From positions 1,736,117 to 1,800,116 of the forward strand of contig NZ_LN884299.1 in NCBI RefSeq assembly GCF_001403875.1: DNA of 64,000 bases. Direction: 5' to 3'. Below are positions 50,792-58,732 of this stretch, piece by piece; the stretch's first letter is position 1, and every line of letters begins with the position of its first letter. A model generated the notes under the pieces. It saw only the letters and a list, made by a program, of their open reading frames with translations, was not told where the DNA came from and did no database searches. A program made the position numbers and the translations under genes. Source of the DNA: Paenibacillus ihumii (GTDB lineage Bacteria > Bacillota > Bacilli > Paenibacillales > Paenibacillaceae).

Positions 50792-52642
50792 ATGCATACA
50801 GAAACTCAAAGCAATCAGGCATTTCAGGGAAAGAAGCAGAAAACGCGGATCGAGGAGCGCTTCGTCTATCAGGACGATGAGCTGATCGATAAGGCGTTCG
50901 ACTGGAAGCAGTTCAGGCGGCTGTTCGCTTACATGAAGCCTTATGCGCGGCAAATGCTGCCGCTTGTGCTGGTGATGACGGTGCTGGGGACGATTACCAA
51001 GCTGACCGTTCCGTATTTGACGAGTATCGCGATCGATAAGGCGATCGCGCCCGAGATCGGCAGCCCGAGCCTGAGGCTGCTATATATACTGACCGGGGTT
51101 ATCGTCGCATTATATATCGTGCAGTGGGCTTCCAGCAAGCTTCGCATCAAATATACAAACATCATCGGGCAGAGGGTCATTTATGACCTCCGATCCGATT
51201 TGTTCAAACATATTCAGAAGCTCTCATTCAATTTCTTCGACAAGCGCCCGGCCGGCTCCGTACTCGTAAGGGTTACGAATGACGTAAACTCGCTTCAGGA
51301 TCTGTTCACGAACGGCGTAGTCAATTTGATGATCGACTGCGTGCAGCTGGCGGGCATCGTCGTCATTCTGCTGCTGATTAACTGGCAGCTTGGGCTCGCG
51401 GTTATGATTACCGTGCCGATTATGTTCTTCGTATCCACAAAGCTAAGGCAGAAAATCCGGATTGCCTGGCAGGAGGTGCGGATGCGAAATTCCCGGATCA
51501 ACTCTCATCTGAACGAATCGATCCAAGGGATTCGCGTTACGCAGGCTTATACGCAGGAGCAAGAGAATATGCGTTATTTCGATATGATGAACATGGACAG
51601 CAAGAAGTCCTGGGACAAGGCGTCGGCTATGAACCAGATGTTCGGCCCGATTATCGAAATCACCGGCGGGATCGGAACCTTTATCCTGTTCATGCTTGGT
51701 GTGTACATGATCCAGACGGGACAGCTGACCATCGGCCTGCTGGTCGCGTTTAGCAACTACGTCGGGAACTTCTGGGACCCGATCAACCGGCTGGGAATGA
51801 TGTACAACCAGCTGCTGGTCGCCATGGCTTCCTCCGAGCGCATCTTCGAATTCATGGACGAGAAGCCGAGCATCGCGGATAAGCCGGGAGCAAAGCCGCT
51901 TCCGCCGATCGAGGGGAATATTGAGTTCAAGAACGTCATATTTGAATATGAGAAGGACCGGCAAGCGCTGAAGGGCATTTCCTTAAGTGTACATGCGGGC
52001 CAATCCATCGCGCTGGTCGGCCATACCGGCTCGGGAAAAAGCACGATCATCAACCTGCTGAGCCGGTTCTATGACACGACGCAAGGCGCAATATACATCG
52101 ACGGCAAGGATATCCGGGACGTTACGGTCCAAAGCCTCAGGAGTCAAATTGGGATCGTGCTCCAGGATACGTTTATATTCTCGGGCAGCATTCGCGACAA
52201 TATCCGCTTTGGCCGTCTGGATGCGACGGATGAAGAGGTTGAAGCGGCGGCAAAAGCGGTGGATGCGCATGATTTCATCATGAAGCTTCCGGGCGGCTAT
52301 GATACCGAGGTGGAGGAACGGGGCAATGCCTTGTCGATGGGACAGCGTCAGCTGCTGTCCTTCGCGCGGGCGCTGCTGGCTAATCCCCGGATTCTGATCC
52401 TCGATGAGGCCACCGCCAGCATCGATACGGAGACTGAGCTCAAAATCCAGGAAGCGCTGAAGGTGCTGCTGAAGGGAAGAACCTCCTTTATCGTCGCCCA
52501 TCGCCTGTCGACGATCCGTAATGCCGATAAAATCGTCGTTCTGGATCATGGGGAGATCAAGGAGCAGGGTACCCATGAGCAATTAATGGCACAAAAGGGA
52601 ATATACAGCGGACTTGTCGAAGCTCAATTTCGTTTTTTGTAA
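50792..52642 (+). CDS. ABC exporter half, catalytic-site subunit
   Basis: A 616-residue partner of the preceding half-transporter. It has a 40-residue charged N-terminal extension, six membrane segments and an ATPase domain. Walker A is GHTGSGKSTII and Walker B RILILDEATASID with the catalytic glutamate. Its signature reads LSMGQ rather than LSGGQ, which would face the degenerate Walker site of the partner. The two genes are thus complementary: one good and one degraded ATP site per dimer. GGAAGGTGATGT precedes ATG 50792. Confidence 0.93.
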   Translation: MHTETQSNQAFQGKKQKTRIEERFVYQDDELIDKAFDWKQFRRLFAYMKPYARQMLPLVLVMTVLGTITKLTVPYLTSIAIDKAIAPEIGSPSLRLLYILTGVIVALYIVQWASSKLRIKYTNIIGQRVIYDLRSDLFKHIQKLSFNFFDKRPAGSVLVRVTNDVNSLQDLFTNGVVNLMIDCVQLAGIVVILLLINWQLGLAVMITVPIMFFVSTKLRQKIRIAWQEVRMRNSRINSHLNESIQGIRVTQAYTQEQENMRYFDMMNMDSKKSWDKASAMNQMFGPIIEITGGIGTFILFMLGVYMIQTGQLTIGLLVAFSNYVGNFWDPINRLGMMYNQLLVAMASSERIFEFMDEKPSIADKPGAKPLPPIEGNIEFKNVIFEYEKDRQALKGISLSVHAGQSIALVGHTGSGKSTIINLLSRFYDTTQGAIYIDGKDIRDVTVQSLRSQIGIVLQDTFIFSGSIRDNIRFGRLDATDEEVEAAAKAVDAHDFIMKLPGGYDTEVEERGNALSMGQRQLLSFARALLANPRILILDEATASIDTETELKIQEALKVLLKGRTSFIVAHRLSTIRNADKIVVLDHGEIKEQGTHEQLMAQKGIYSGLVEAQFRFL

Positions 52643-52754
52643 TTTTCCGAAGATTTTAATCACATTTTAATGTCGAACGCTTGCTTTATTTCTCATAAAA
52701 CCCGAAAATAGATGAAGACGAAATAACTCATCATTCAAGGGGGATATCTGTAGC
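52643..52754 (+). promoter_or_regulatory. purT upstream region with weak PurBox-like motifs
   Basis: Three loose matches to the Gram-positive PurBox (core CCGAAC) occur in direct orientation: TTTTCCGAAGATT near 52643, AATGTCGAACGCT near 52671 and AAACCCGAAAATA near 52699. None is a full match and no inverted pair is clear, so control by PurR is only possible. Confidence 0.25.
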
Positions 52755-53939
52755 ATGTGGGGTGCTCCTCAATCAGATCATGCCAAGAGCATCATGCTGC
52801 TTGGCAGTGGGGAATTGGGCAAGGAAGTTGTTATCGAAGCTCAGCGTCTCGGTGTCAGATGCATCGCCGTTGACCGCTACGAGCATGCGCCCGCAATGGG
52901 AGTCGCACATGAGTCCCATGTCATGGATATGCTGGATGGGGAGGCGCTGCGGGCTTTGATTGCCAGCGTCTCGCCGGATCTTATCGTTCCGGAGATCGAA
53001 GCGATTGCGACGGATGCCCTTGTCGATCTTGAGCGGGAGGGCTATAAGGTGATCCCGACCGCTGGAGCGGCAAGGCTGACGATGGACCGCGAAGGGATTC
53101 GGCGGCTAGCTGCGGAAGAGCTGGGTCTGCCGACGGCGGGATACCGGTTCGCCAGCAGCTTGGAGGAGCTGAAGGCGGCTGCTGCTGAGGTCGGCTACCC
53201 ATGTGTTATTAAACCGCTAATGAGCTCTTCCGGCAAGGGCCAGAGCGTTTGCCGGGAGCCGGGTGACGTGCCGCGTTGCTGGCAGGCAGCGCTGGACGGC
53301 GCCCGTGCGAAGCAAACACGGGTCATCGTTGAAGCTTTCATCCCTTTTACTAGCGAGATTACGTTGTTGACCGTACGATCATCCTCGGGCACGATCTTCT
53401 GCCCGCCGATCGGCCATGTCCAGCAGGACGGTGACTATGTTGAATCGTGGCAGCCTCATGCGATGAGCGAGGCTCAGCTTGAGGAGGCCCAGGAGATCGC
53501 CCGCAAGGTAACGGATGCGCTCGGCGGCTATGGCGTGTTCGGCGTTGAATTGTTCCTGACGGAGGATGGGGTCGTGTTCAGCGAAGTGTCTCCAAGACCG
53601 CATGATACCGGTATGGTGACGATGGCAACTCAGGATTTGTCGGAATTTGCCCTGCATGTGAGAGCGATTCTCGGTTTTCCGATTCCTTCCGTTGAACTGC
53701 TGACGCCAGGGGCGTCCGCGACGCTCAAAAGCGATCGCGACGGGGAGGACTTCGTCATCGCCGGCATGGAGGAAGCGCTGAGTGTGCCAAGGACGCAAAT
53801 TCGCGTATTCGGCAAGCCGCTGAGCAAGCCGGGAAGACGGATGGCCGTTGCTCTGAGTGGAGCAGAGAATGTTGAAACAGCTCGCAGCCGCGCTAGACAA
53901 GCGGCTAGCTCATTAAAGGTGGTAAAGGTCAATGAGTAG
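52755..53939 (+). CDS. purT: PurT, formate-dependent GAR transformylase
   Basis: A 394-residue ATP-grasp enzyme that formylates glycinamide ribonucleotide with formate and ATP, a folate-independent alternative to PurN. It begins with the typical [20 protein letters not shown] and continues with [25 protein letters not shown] (ATP loop), [20 protein letters not shown] and [20 protein letters not shown] precedes ATG 52755. The end overlaps the GNAT gene by 8 bases. Confidence 0.96.
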   Translation: MWGAPQSDHAKSIMLLGSGELGKEVVIEAQRLGVRCIAVDRYEHAPAMGVAHESHVMDMLDGEALRALIASVSPDLIVPEIEAIATDALVDLEREGYKVIPTAGAARLTMDREGIRRLAAEELGLPTAGYRFASSLEELKAAAAEVGYPCVIKPLMSSSGKGQSVCREPGDVPRCWQAALDGARAKQTRVIVEAFIPFTSEITLLTVRSSSGTIFCPPIGHVQQDGDYVESWQPHAMSEAQLEEAQEIARKVTDALGGYGVFGVELFLTEDGVVFSEVSPRPHDTGMVTMATQDLSEFALHVRAILGFPIPSVELLTPGASATLKSDRDGEDFVIAGMEEALSVPRTQIRVFGKPLSKPGRRMAVALSGAENVETARSRARQAASSLKVVKVNE

Positions 53940-54390
53940 TATGGTGTTCGCACCGGCTTTAGTCATTCGTAGAAGTTGTTCCGGGGATGTCGATCAGATG
54001 CTGCCCTTAATGCGTCAGCTGAAGTATCCGACGACGCCTAGCGTGCTTAAGGAGCGCCTGGGCATGCTGGAGGATCATCCGCTTCTTTGCAGTTTCGTTG
54101 CCGAGCTGGATGGACAGCTCGTGGGTACGACCTTTCTGAAGCAGCATCAGACGCATGACATGAGCAATCCGGTGACGCAAATCACGGCTATGGTCGTGGA
54201 TGAGAAGCACCGGGGTACAGGCATCGGCCGTCAGCTTGTGGAAGCGGCTGAAGTTTGGGCCAGGGAGCAAGGAAGCCTGCAGCTGGTATTGTCTGCTGGA
54301 GGGGAGCGCAATATGCTGGCCAAGTCCTTTTACGAGCATATGGGCTTTATCTGCCGGGGATACCGTCTAAGCAAGTCTTTAGAATCTTAG
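53932..54390 (+). CDS. GNAT-family N-acetyltransferase
   Basis: A 152-residue acetyltransferase. The acetyl-CoA loop is [20 protein letters not shown], and the C-terminal helix-strand is [20 protein letters not shown]. The substrate is unknown; single-domain GNATs act on amines, ribosomal proteins or drugs. AAAGGTGG precedes ATG 53932, which overlaps purT by 8 bases. The last codons and the stop lie inside a short octamer repeat (54381-54412). Confidence 0.9.
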   Translation: MSSMVFAPALVIRRSCSGDVDQMLPLMRQLKYPTTPSVLKERLGMLEDHPLLCSFVAELDGQLVGTTFLKQHQTHDMSNPVTQITAMVVDEKHRGTGIGRQLVEAAEVWAREQGSLQLVLSAGGERNMLAKSFYEHMGFICRGYRLSKSLES

Positions 54391-54412
54391 AATCTTAGAA
54401 TCTTAGAGTCTT
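54381..54412 (+). repeat. Octamer tandem repeat at the end of the GNAT gene
   Basis: AGAATCTT is repeated three times (54381-54404), followed by a one-base variant AGAGTCTT. The stop codon TAG lies at the junction of the first two units, so copy number changes would leave the protein unchanged. Confidence 0.9.
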
Positions 54413-54484
54413 TAAGACTTGAAGATATCGAACCTTCGAATATAGCTGAAATTAGAAGGGGCTGACCAATAAGTCCCAAAAATA

Positions 54485-54528
54485 AAGGTTGGAGTGAGAA
54501 CTTTGCGTTTTTCCCTCCAACCTTTTTT
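54485..54528. terminator. Hairpin terminator near the left end of the IS remnant
   Basis: AAGGTTGGAG (54485-54494) pairs perfectly with CTCCAACCTT (54515-54524), followed by TTTTTT on the plus strand. On the minus strand it lies just after the transposase stop, but the T-run favours plus-strand transcripts such as purT-GNAT. Confidence 0.8.
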
Positions 54529-54532
54529 GTAG

Positions 54533-54705
54533 TCACTGCTTTTGTAAGAAAGCAGCGAGGCGGATGCCTGCTACTTTCAGTAGATTGTGGGCTAAGGCCA
54601 TAAGCCCAAACTACCCATGAACCTTGTCCAAGCCTCGGTGGGAAATCCTGTAAAACGGCCGACTACCCATGATGTAACCAAACAAGCTCTCGACCTCTGT
54701 CTGCC
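54533..54705 (-). pseudogene. C-terminal fragment of an IS1182-family transposase
   Basis: Minus-strand translation gives TEVESLFGYIMG, then RGLDKVH, an in-frame stop (TAG), FGLMALAHNLLKVAGIRLAA and FLQKQ before TGA at 54535-54533. These are the last motifs of IS1182-type DDE transposases, including the glutamate-region VESxFGxIKG. The rest of the gene is gone and is replaced by tandem copies of the VESLFGYI-coding stretch. It cannot be functional. Confidence 0.85.
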
Positions 54706-54890
54706 CATGCTATGCTAAACACGTCTAGACTTTCGTCCTCCCTTAATGTAACCAAACAAACTCTCGACCTTCGTCCGCCCATGATGTAACCAAACAAACT
54801 CTCGACCTTCGTCCGCCCTTAATGTAACCAAACACGCTCCCGGCCTCCGTCCGCCCATGCTGTGGCCAAACATGCTCTCCACCTCGCTTT
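54655..54890 (+). repeat. 38-bp-period tandem array derived from transposase codons
   Basis: About five to six degenerate units of the type ATGATGTAACCAAACAAACT plus CTCGACCTTCGTCCGCCC. On the minus strand each unit encodes R-T-K-V-E-S-L-F-G-Y-I, that is, one piece of the transposase repeated. A 38-base period is not a multiple of three, so the array never formed one protein. A more diverged version occupies about 11810-11945. Confidence 0.8.
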
Positions 54891-55447
54891 TACGCTAAGC
54901 ATGAATCGCGGGTTTCTCGTTCTAGTGGACATGAATCGCAAGGACTTCTCGTTCTAGTGACCATGACCCGCGGATTTCTCATTCTAAATGGATTTATAGT
55001 AGTTAGTTTCTGCGGCAAAGAAAGGAAAGTGAATTTAAATGGATTTCATGTCGTTAGAAGAAGTGAATTGTTCATTCTGGGCGGAATTCTTGATTTTAGA
55101 TGCATAGAATCCATCTACTCCCCTGAAACATTCGTTTAGAGCATAATTAGATACATGAATTCCATTTAGTGTTTGAGTTTTATAGCTTACGCTTGAGTCC
55201 GGTAGCTTATGCTCGAGTTCAACAGCTTATGTTCGAGTTCGACAGCTTGTTCGTGTTCAACAGCTTATGTTCGAGTTCAAAGTTCGATCAGTTTATCTAA
55301 GATGAGCTAAAAAATGGGGTGCAGGCAAGGGAGAAATTGATTCCGGCAAAAGTTGATCCGCAGAAATGGATAGCTTTCTAAAAGAAAGGGGTGCCCCTCA
55401 GTCATCTATGATGACTTCTGGGACACCCTTTGCAGCTTCTGTCTGAG

Positions 55448-56059
55448 TTATTGGGATGGAACGGACTTATGAGCTTGCAAGAGGACGTAAGACGGCTGCT
55501 GAGGCACTTGGTTGTTGCGGCGATAGCAGCACAGCCGACGGTAGGTATCCAGCCGCCCGCGAAATATAAGCTCAAGATGGGAACAGGATTGCAGGTCGGC
55601 AGGGGTCGTGAGGGCAGCGGATTTGTTCAGGAGCTGCACTCCGGCTTGCTGGAAGACACTGCTGACGAATTGCGAGCAGAAGTAAGAGTTTTCTCCCCCC
55701 AGCTCCATGTTAAGGATGATGCCGAGAATACCGAGAAAATTATAGCTGTAAAGCTCGTCATTCTCCTCGAATTGCCGGACGTAATTTCTCATTTGTTCGT
55801 ATGTGGCCCTGCTCACGCGGCAGCTGTAAATGGCACAGGTAGCTCTCTCGAATACGCCGGAGTGAATGTTCTCTTTGACGAATCCGCCGAATACAGGAAT
55901 GAGCGGATGCTTCCTGCCGAAGCTGTACACTTCGCGAAGATCGGGATCGAAAGCAATCGAGGCGTGGTTATAGGGTGCTCTAGTGTACAAACCGATCAAT
56001 TTCGTGACGATGGTCCGCGGATTGCTCAGCAGAATATAAATTTGTGTATCATTGTTCAT
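55448..56059 (-). CDS. NlpC/P60-like (YiiX-type permuted) protein
   Basis: A 203-residue protein resembling permuted papain-fold NlpC/P60 enzymes: the histidine comes first in APYNHASIAFD and the cysteine later in ENSYFCSQFVSSVFQQAGV, reversed from ordinary NlpC order. It has no signal peptide, so it probably acts in the cytoplasm; members cleave amide or ester bonds in lipids or peptides. The 3' end abuts the IS remnant, and the final 25 residues (YRRNNQVPQQPSYVLLQAHK) look like added sequence. The start at 56059 lacks a strong Shine-Dalgarno site. Confidence 0.75.
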   Translation of the reverse strand: MNNDTQIYILLSNPRTIVTKLIGLYTRAPYNHASIAFDPDLREVYSFGRKHPLIPVFGGFVKENIHSGVFERATCAIYSCRVSRATYEQMRNYVRQFEENDELYSYNFLGILGIILNMELGGENSYFCSQFVSSVFQQAGVQLLNKSAALTTPADLQSCSHLELIFRGRLDTYRRLCCYRRNNQVPQQPSYVLLQAHKSVPSQ

Positions 56060-56308
56060 ATCTTATTCAACCGCCATATAATTTTTAGGTTATGTACTAC
56101 CATTTATTGATATTACCATGGTATGTCAATTGGGGGAATAGCAAAACCGTCTAAAGCCGCAAATATTACTAGACTATAGTCTTGGCTCCCAGATTTATAA
56201 TTGTGAGCTATGTTTAAATTGGTTGGAATCGAAGGAGTGTTTTTGGCGTGGGGGAAGTTACGGGCAAGTACAGGATGGGTATAAGGCATAGAGGAGGAGG
56301 AGTTCAAC

Positions 56309-56380
56309 ATGAATGAACGCAGCATGCCTGAGACCGATATTTATAGATGTCATAGCCGTTCCGGAGATGTATTAGTTTGA
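56309..56380 (+). other. Possible 23-residue small reading frame
   Basis: ATG at 56309, 7 bases after GGAGGAGGAG, reads MNERSMPETDIYRCHSRSGD and three more residues before TGA. The ribosome-binding site is stronger than for most real genes here. It may be a small protein or the start of a gene cut off by deletion. No homology is recognised. Confidence 0.3.
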
Positions 56381-56568
56381 AGTGTTTAGTTGGTATGTAT
56401 TAGTAATGGATGATTTATAGAGAGTCAGGGTGAATTGGCTACAGATGCTCGCCCAGGCTGGGCAACGGTAGATGGGTGGCCGTCGATCGGATCGGGCTTA
56501 TTACGAATGCTCTTATCAGGGAGGCTGAGCACCAGGCTGCTTATTTGTTAGGGTCACTCACTATGGCT

Positions 56569-56652
56569 GGATGCATTGCTGGATGCACTACTGGATGCAC
56601 TACTAGATGCACTACTAGATGCACTACTAGATGTATTGCTGGATGTATTGAT
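56569..56652 (+). repeat. 12-bp tandem repeat, seven units
   Basis: Seven contiguous 12-base units of the form GGATGCACTACT with variants at positions 1, 6, 8 and 10 (56569, 56581, 56593, 56605, 56617, 56629, 56641). The pattern of variants, with identical neighbours in the middle, suggests recent expansion by slippage. It would encode a Cys/Thr-rich four-residue repeat in one frame, but no gene is supported. Confidence 0.95.
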
Positions 56653-56810
56653 CACGGGCTTTTATGGCAATAGACGACAAGAGGTTGGCGCTATATAGAA
56701 AATAAGGTAGAACTTTCTCGGCAAATTACTCATGCAGCGCTTCGGAAGTCATGTTAGAATATGACAAGATACTCCAAAGAATGTAAGGGGTCCAAGGAGG
56801 TAATTTAAGC

Positions 56811-57356
56811 ATGAACAAACCGAAGGTGAAGGCACTTCTGTCAGGCGCGATGGTGCTCGGCTTGACGGCCTCGCTAACAGCGGTTTCGGGATTAGCAGGG
56901 TCGGGAAGCGGTACGGTCTATGCAGCCTCGACTGCGATATCCCAGGCGAACGCAAAGCAGATGGCTGCCGTATATGCGCAAATCCAGGCAGAAAATGCAG
57001 CGAAAGTGGTTGCCCTAGTAAATGAGGAACGCAAGAACGCGGGACTGAAGCCGCTCGTCGTGCATACGAATTTATCCAGAATGGCTAAAGACAAAGCGAT
57101 TGACATGTATAAGAACGGTTATTTCAGCCATACCTCGCCGAAGCATGGCTCGCCTTTTGATATGATGGATGCTTACAATATTACTTACCGTTACGCGGGA
57201 GAGAATATTGCGAAGGGACAAAAGACACCGGCCGAAGTCGTATCCGCCTGGATGGACAGCCCGGGGCACAAGGCCAATATTCTGAATCCGAAGTACACGC
57301 TGATTGGCGTAGGGTATTATAATGGTCACTGGGTTCAGGAGTTTATCGGCAAATAA
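56811..57356 (+). CDS. Secreted CAP-domain (SCP/PR1-like) protein
   Basis: A 181-residue exported protein. Signal peptide residues 1-38 (GAMVLGLTASLTAVSGLAGS, cleavage after YAAS likely), a short Ala/Gln linker, then a CAP domain: ALVNEERKNAGLKPLVVH, MAKDKAIDMYKNGYFSHTSP, YAGENIAKGQKTPAEVVSAW and SPGHKANILNPKYTLIGVGY. The two histidines and two glutamates of the CAP cavity are present. It resembles B. subtilis YkwD. AAGGAGGTAA precedes ATG 56811. The function of bacterial CAP proteins is poorly known. Confidence 0.92.
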   Translation: MNKPKVKALLSGAMVLGLTASLTAVSGLAGSGSGTVYAASTAISQANAKQMAAVYAQIQAENAAKVVALVNEERKNAGLKPLVVHTNLSRMAKDKAIDMYKNGYFSHTSPKHGSPFDMMDAYNITYRYAGENIAKGQKTPAEVVSAWMDSPGHKANILNPKYTLIGVGYYNGHWVQEFIGK

Positions 57357-57377
57357 GATGAGATGGAGTGAACAAAG

Positions 57378-57407
57378 CCCGGCAGCAAGCTTGCCGGGTG
57401 ATTTTTT
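57378..57407 (+). terminator. Terminator of the CAP-protein gene
   Basis: CCCGGCA (57378-57384) pairs with TGCCGGG (57392-57398), then TGATTTTTT. Confidence 0.88.
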
Positions 57408-57515
57408 GCGGGGGTGCGCAAGCTTTCAGGTTCATTTTACGATCATGTGAAAACACTATATGTAATAGCGTTTGCAGGACAGCGCAAAAACAAGCAAGGA
57501 GCCAGCGCACAATGC

Positions 57516-57559
57516 AAAAAGAGCCATTCCCGCATTCCATTCGAATGTGGAAACAGCTC
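57516..57559 (-). terminator. Terminator of tRNA-Lys
   Basis: On the minus strand GAGC-TG-TTTCC-A-CATTC pairs with GAATG-C-GGGAA-TG-GCTC and runs into TTTTT. It lies about 20 bases after the tRNA 3' end. Confidence 0.8.
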
Positions 57560-57576
57560 CTATTTAAGCTTGGTGA

Positions 57577-57649
57577 TGGGTTATGCAGGGGTCGAACCTG
57601 CGACCTGCCGATTAAGAGTCGGCTGCTCTACCAGCTAAGCTAATAACCC
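57577..57649 (-). tRNA. tRNA-Lys (anticodon CTT)
   Basis: A 73-base cloverleaf: acceptor GGGTTAT/ATAACCC, D-loop AGCTTAGCTGGTAGAGC, anticodon stem GCCGA/TCGGC with loop CTCTTAA (anticodon CTT, reading AAG), and T-arm GCAGG-TTCGACC-CCTGC. The discriminator is A, and the genome continues TCA rather than CCA, so the end must be added by the cca enzyme. It is a lone tRNA gene with its own promoter and terminator. Confidence 0.96.
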
Positions 57650-57670
57650 TCGGTAACGCCTGTACAAAGT

Positions 57671-57676
57671 ATTATA
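57671..57676 (-). promoter_or_regulatory. -10 element of tRNA-Lys
   Basis: A perfect TATAAT on the minus strand, 22 bases upstream of the mature tRNA 5' end. A -35 is not obvious (CTGGAT at an 18-base gap). Confidence 0.5.
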
Positions 57677-57842
57677 CTCTTCTCTTTTTTGAAAATCCAG
57701 TTTTTTTGTTTAGTTTATTTATGGTTATTTTGGAAATCGAATTTGCTTATTGAGGGAAGAAGTTTTATGTTAGTTATTAGCTGGACAGGTTATTAAGGAA
57801 CGAACGAATAGGAAATAATGGCACAGGAGGACAGGGAACAAA

Positions 57843-58679
57843 ATGAATTCCACATCACGAGTTTGGCGGACGACTGGGCTTCTCTCATTGTTGTCCACTA
57901 TATTGCTCATTGCCGGATTTCTGTATGCCGTAAAAGATGTAATCGCACCGGGAGCTGCGAGCACTGCAGGAGACGAAGCCGGATTCAATCAGGGGACGGC
58001 GGTCGGTTCGGGAGAAGAGTCCGGTGTACCGCCGTCTGAGGACGCGAAGCTACTGAATGTGACGGCCATCGGCGATTCGCTCGCCAAAGGGACGGGGGAC
58101 GATACCGGTAAAGGCTTTGCCAGAAGGTTCGTGGAGCTGGCCAAGGAGCAGGGGGCGGATTCCAAGCTGGTGAACAATCTCGGCATCAACGGATTAACGA
58201 CGGCAGGACTCCTTGAATTGCTGAAGGAGAAAGGAGTTCAGTATTCGCTGGGCCAGGCCGATATTATCGTTATGTCGATCGGAGGAAATGATCTCTTTGA
58301 CGGGGCAGAGAGCCTGCAGACGGCAGGACGGCTGCCTACAGAAGCGGAGCTGGAGAAATCGGTAACGGAGGCTTCGGAGCGTCTAGGAGAGATCGCCGAT
58401 ACGATTCTTGAGATCAATCCGCGGGCACAGCTCGTCTACATCAGCCTGTACAATCCTTTCTCCGATTTGCCGGGAATGCGTAAGATCGGAGATGAGGCTG
58501 TAGCACGATGGAACCATATAGCGATGGATTTGCTCCGTCAGCGAGACAGGACTCTCGTCGTGCCCACGTTTGATTTGTTTACATATAATTCGCAAAAATA
58601 TTTGGCAAGCGATCATTTTCATCCGAATGGGGCAGGATATCAGATTATTGCGGAGCGGATGATACAGGGGATTCATTAA
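57843..58679 (+). CDS. SGNH/GDSL-family hydrolase, membrane-anchored
   Basis: A 278-residue esterase-like protein. One N-terminal membrane segment (TGLLSLLSTILLIAGFLYAV, residues about 11-30) is followed by a Gly/Glu-rich linker and the SGNH domain: S in AIGDSLAKGTGDD, G in NNLGINGLTT, N in SIGGNDLF, and D-x-x-H in ASDHFHPNGAGYQ. All four block residues are present, so it should be an active lipase/esterase or deacetylase on the cell surface. AGGAGG precedes ATG 57843. It resembles B. subtilis YpmR in type. Confidence 0.9.
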   Translation: MNSTSRVWRTTGLLSLLSTILLIAGFLYAVKDVIAPGAASTAGDEAGFNQGTAVGSGEESGVPPSEDAKLLNVTAIGDSLAKGTGDDTGKGFARRFVELAKEQGADSKLVNNLGINGLTTAGLLELLKEKGVQYSLGQADIIVMSIGGNDLFDGAESLQTAGRLPTEAELEKSVTEASERLGEIADTILEINPRAQLVYISLYNPFSDLPGMRKIGDEAVARWNHIAMDLLRQRDRTLVVPTFDLFTYNSQKYLASDHFHPNGAGYQIIAERMIQGIH

Positions 58680-58732
58680 TGCTGTTTATAGACCCTTCGG
58701 CAGGGCAGATACGGTAAGAAGGAGTGGGATTT

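Larger units (their letters stand above)
54458..55431 (-). mobile_element. Decayed IS1182-like element, copy 2 (composite repeat)
   Basis: Related to 11779-12437 but longer. Ends: GGGGCTGACCAATAAGTC (54458-54475) and, inverted, GACTTCTGGGACACCC (55413-55428), matching as imperfect terminal inverted repeats. Inside, in order: a hairpin terminator (54485-54528); the transposase C-terminus on the minus strand (54533-54705); a tandem array with a unit near 38 bases (about 54655-54890); a region over 80 percent identical to 12010-12160; and a 20-base tandem repeat TTCGAGTTCAACAGCTTATG in about five units (55185-55280). I assign IS1182 from the transposase C-terminus; the exact family needs a search. 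Confidence 0.75.
56060..56810. other. 750-base gap, no convincing gene
   Basis: Between two divergent genes I see no supported protein longer than 25 residues. It holds a palindrome TACCATGGTA near 56114; a 23-codon frame 56309-56380 behind an unusually strong GGAGGAGGAG site; frames around 56430-56550 without a credible start; and the 12-bp tandem repeat at 56569-56652. The stretch may be the remains of lost genes. Confidence 0.6.

Noticed and set aside
54655..54890. Second array with a 38-base period considered as CRISPR
   Set aside because: Same reasons: no unique spacers, and the units encode a transposase motif on the minus strand.
56476..56673. 65-codon frame containing the 12-bp repeat (Cys/Thr-rich tail)
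   Set aside because: The GTG start has no ribosome-binding site, the frame exists mainly because 12 is a multiple of three, and no homology is apparent.
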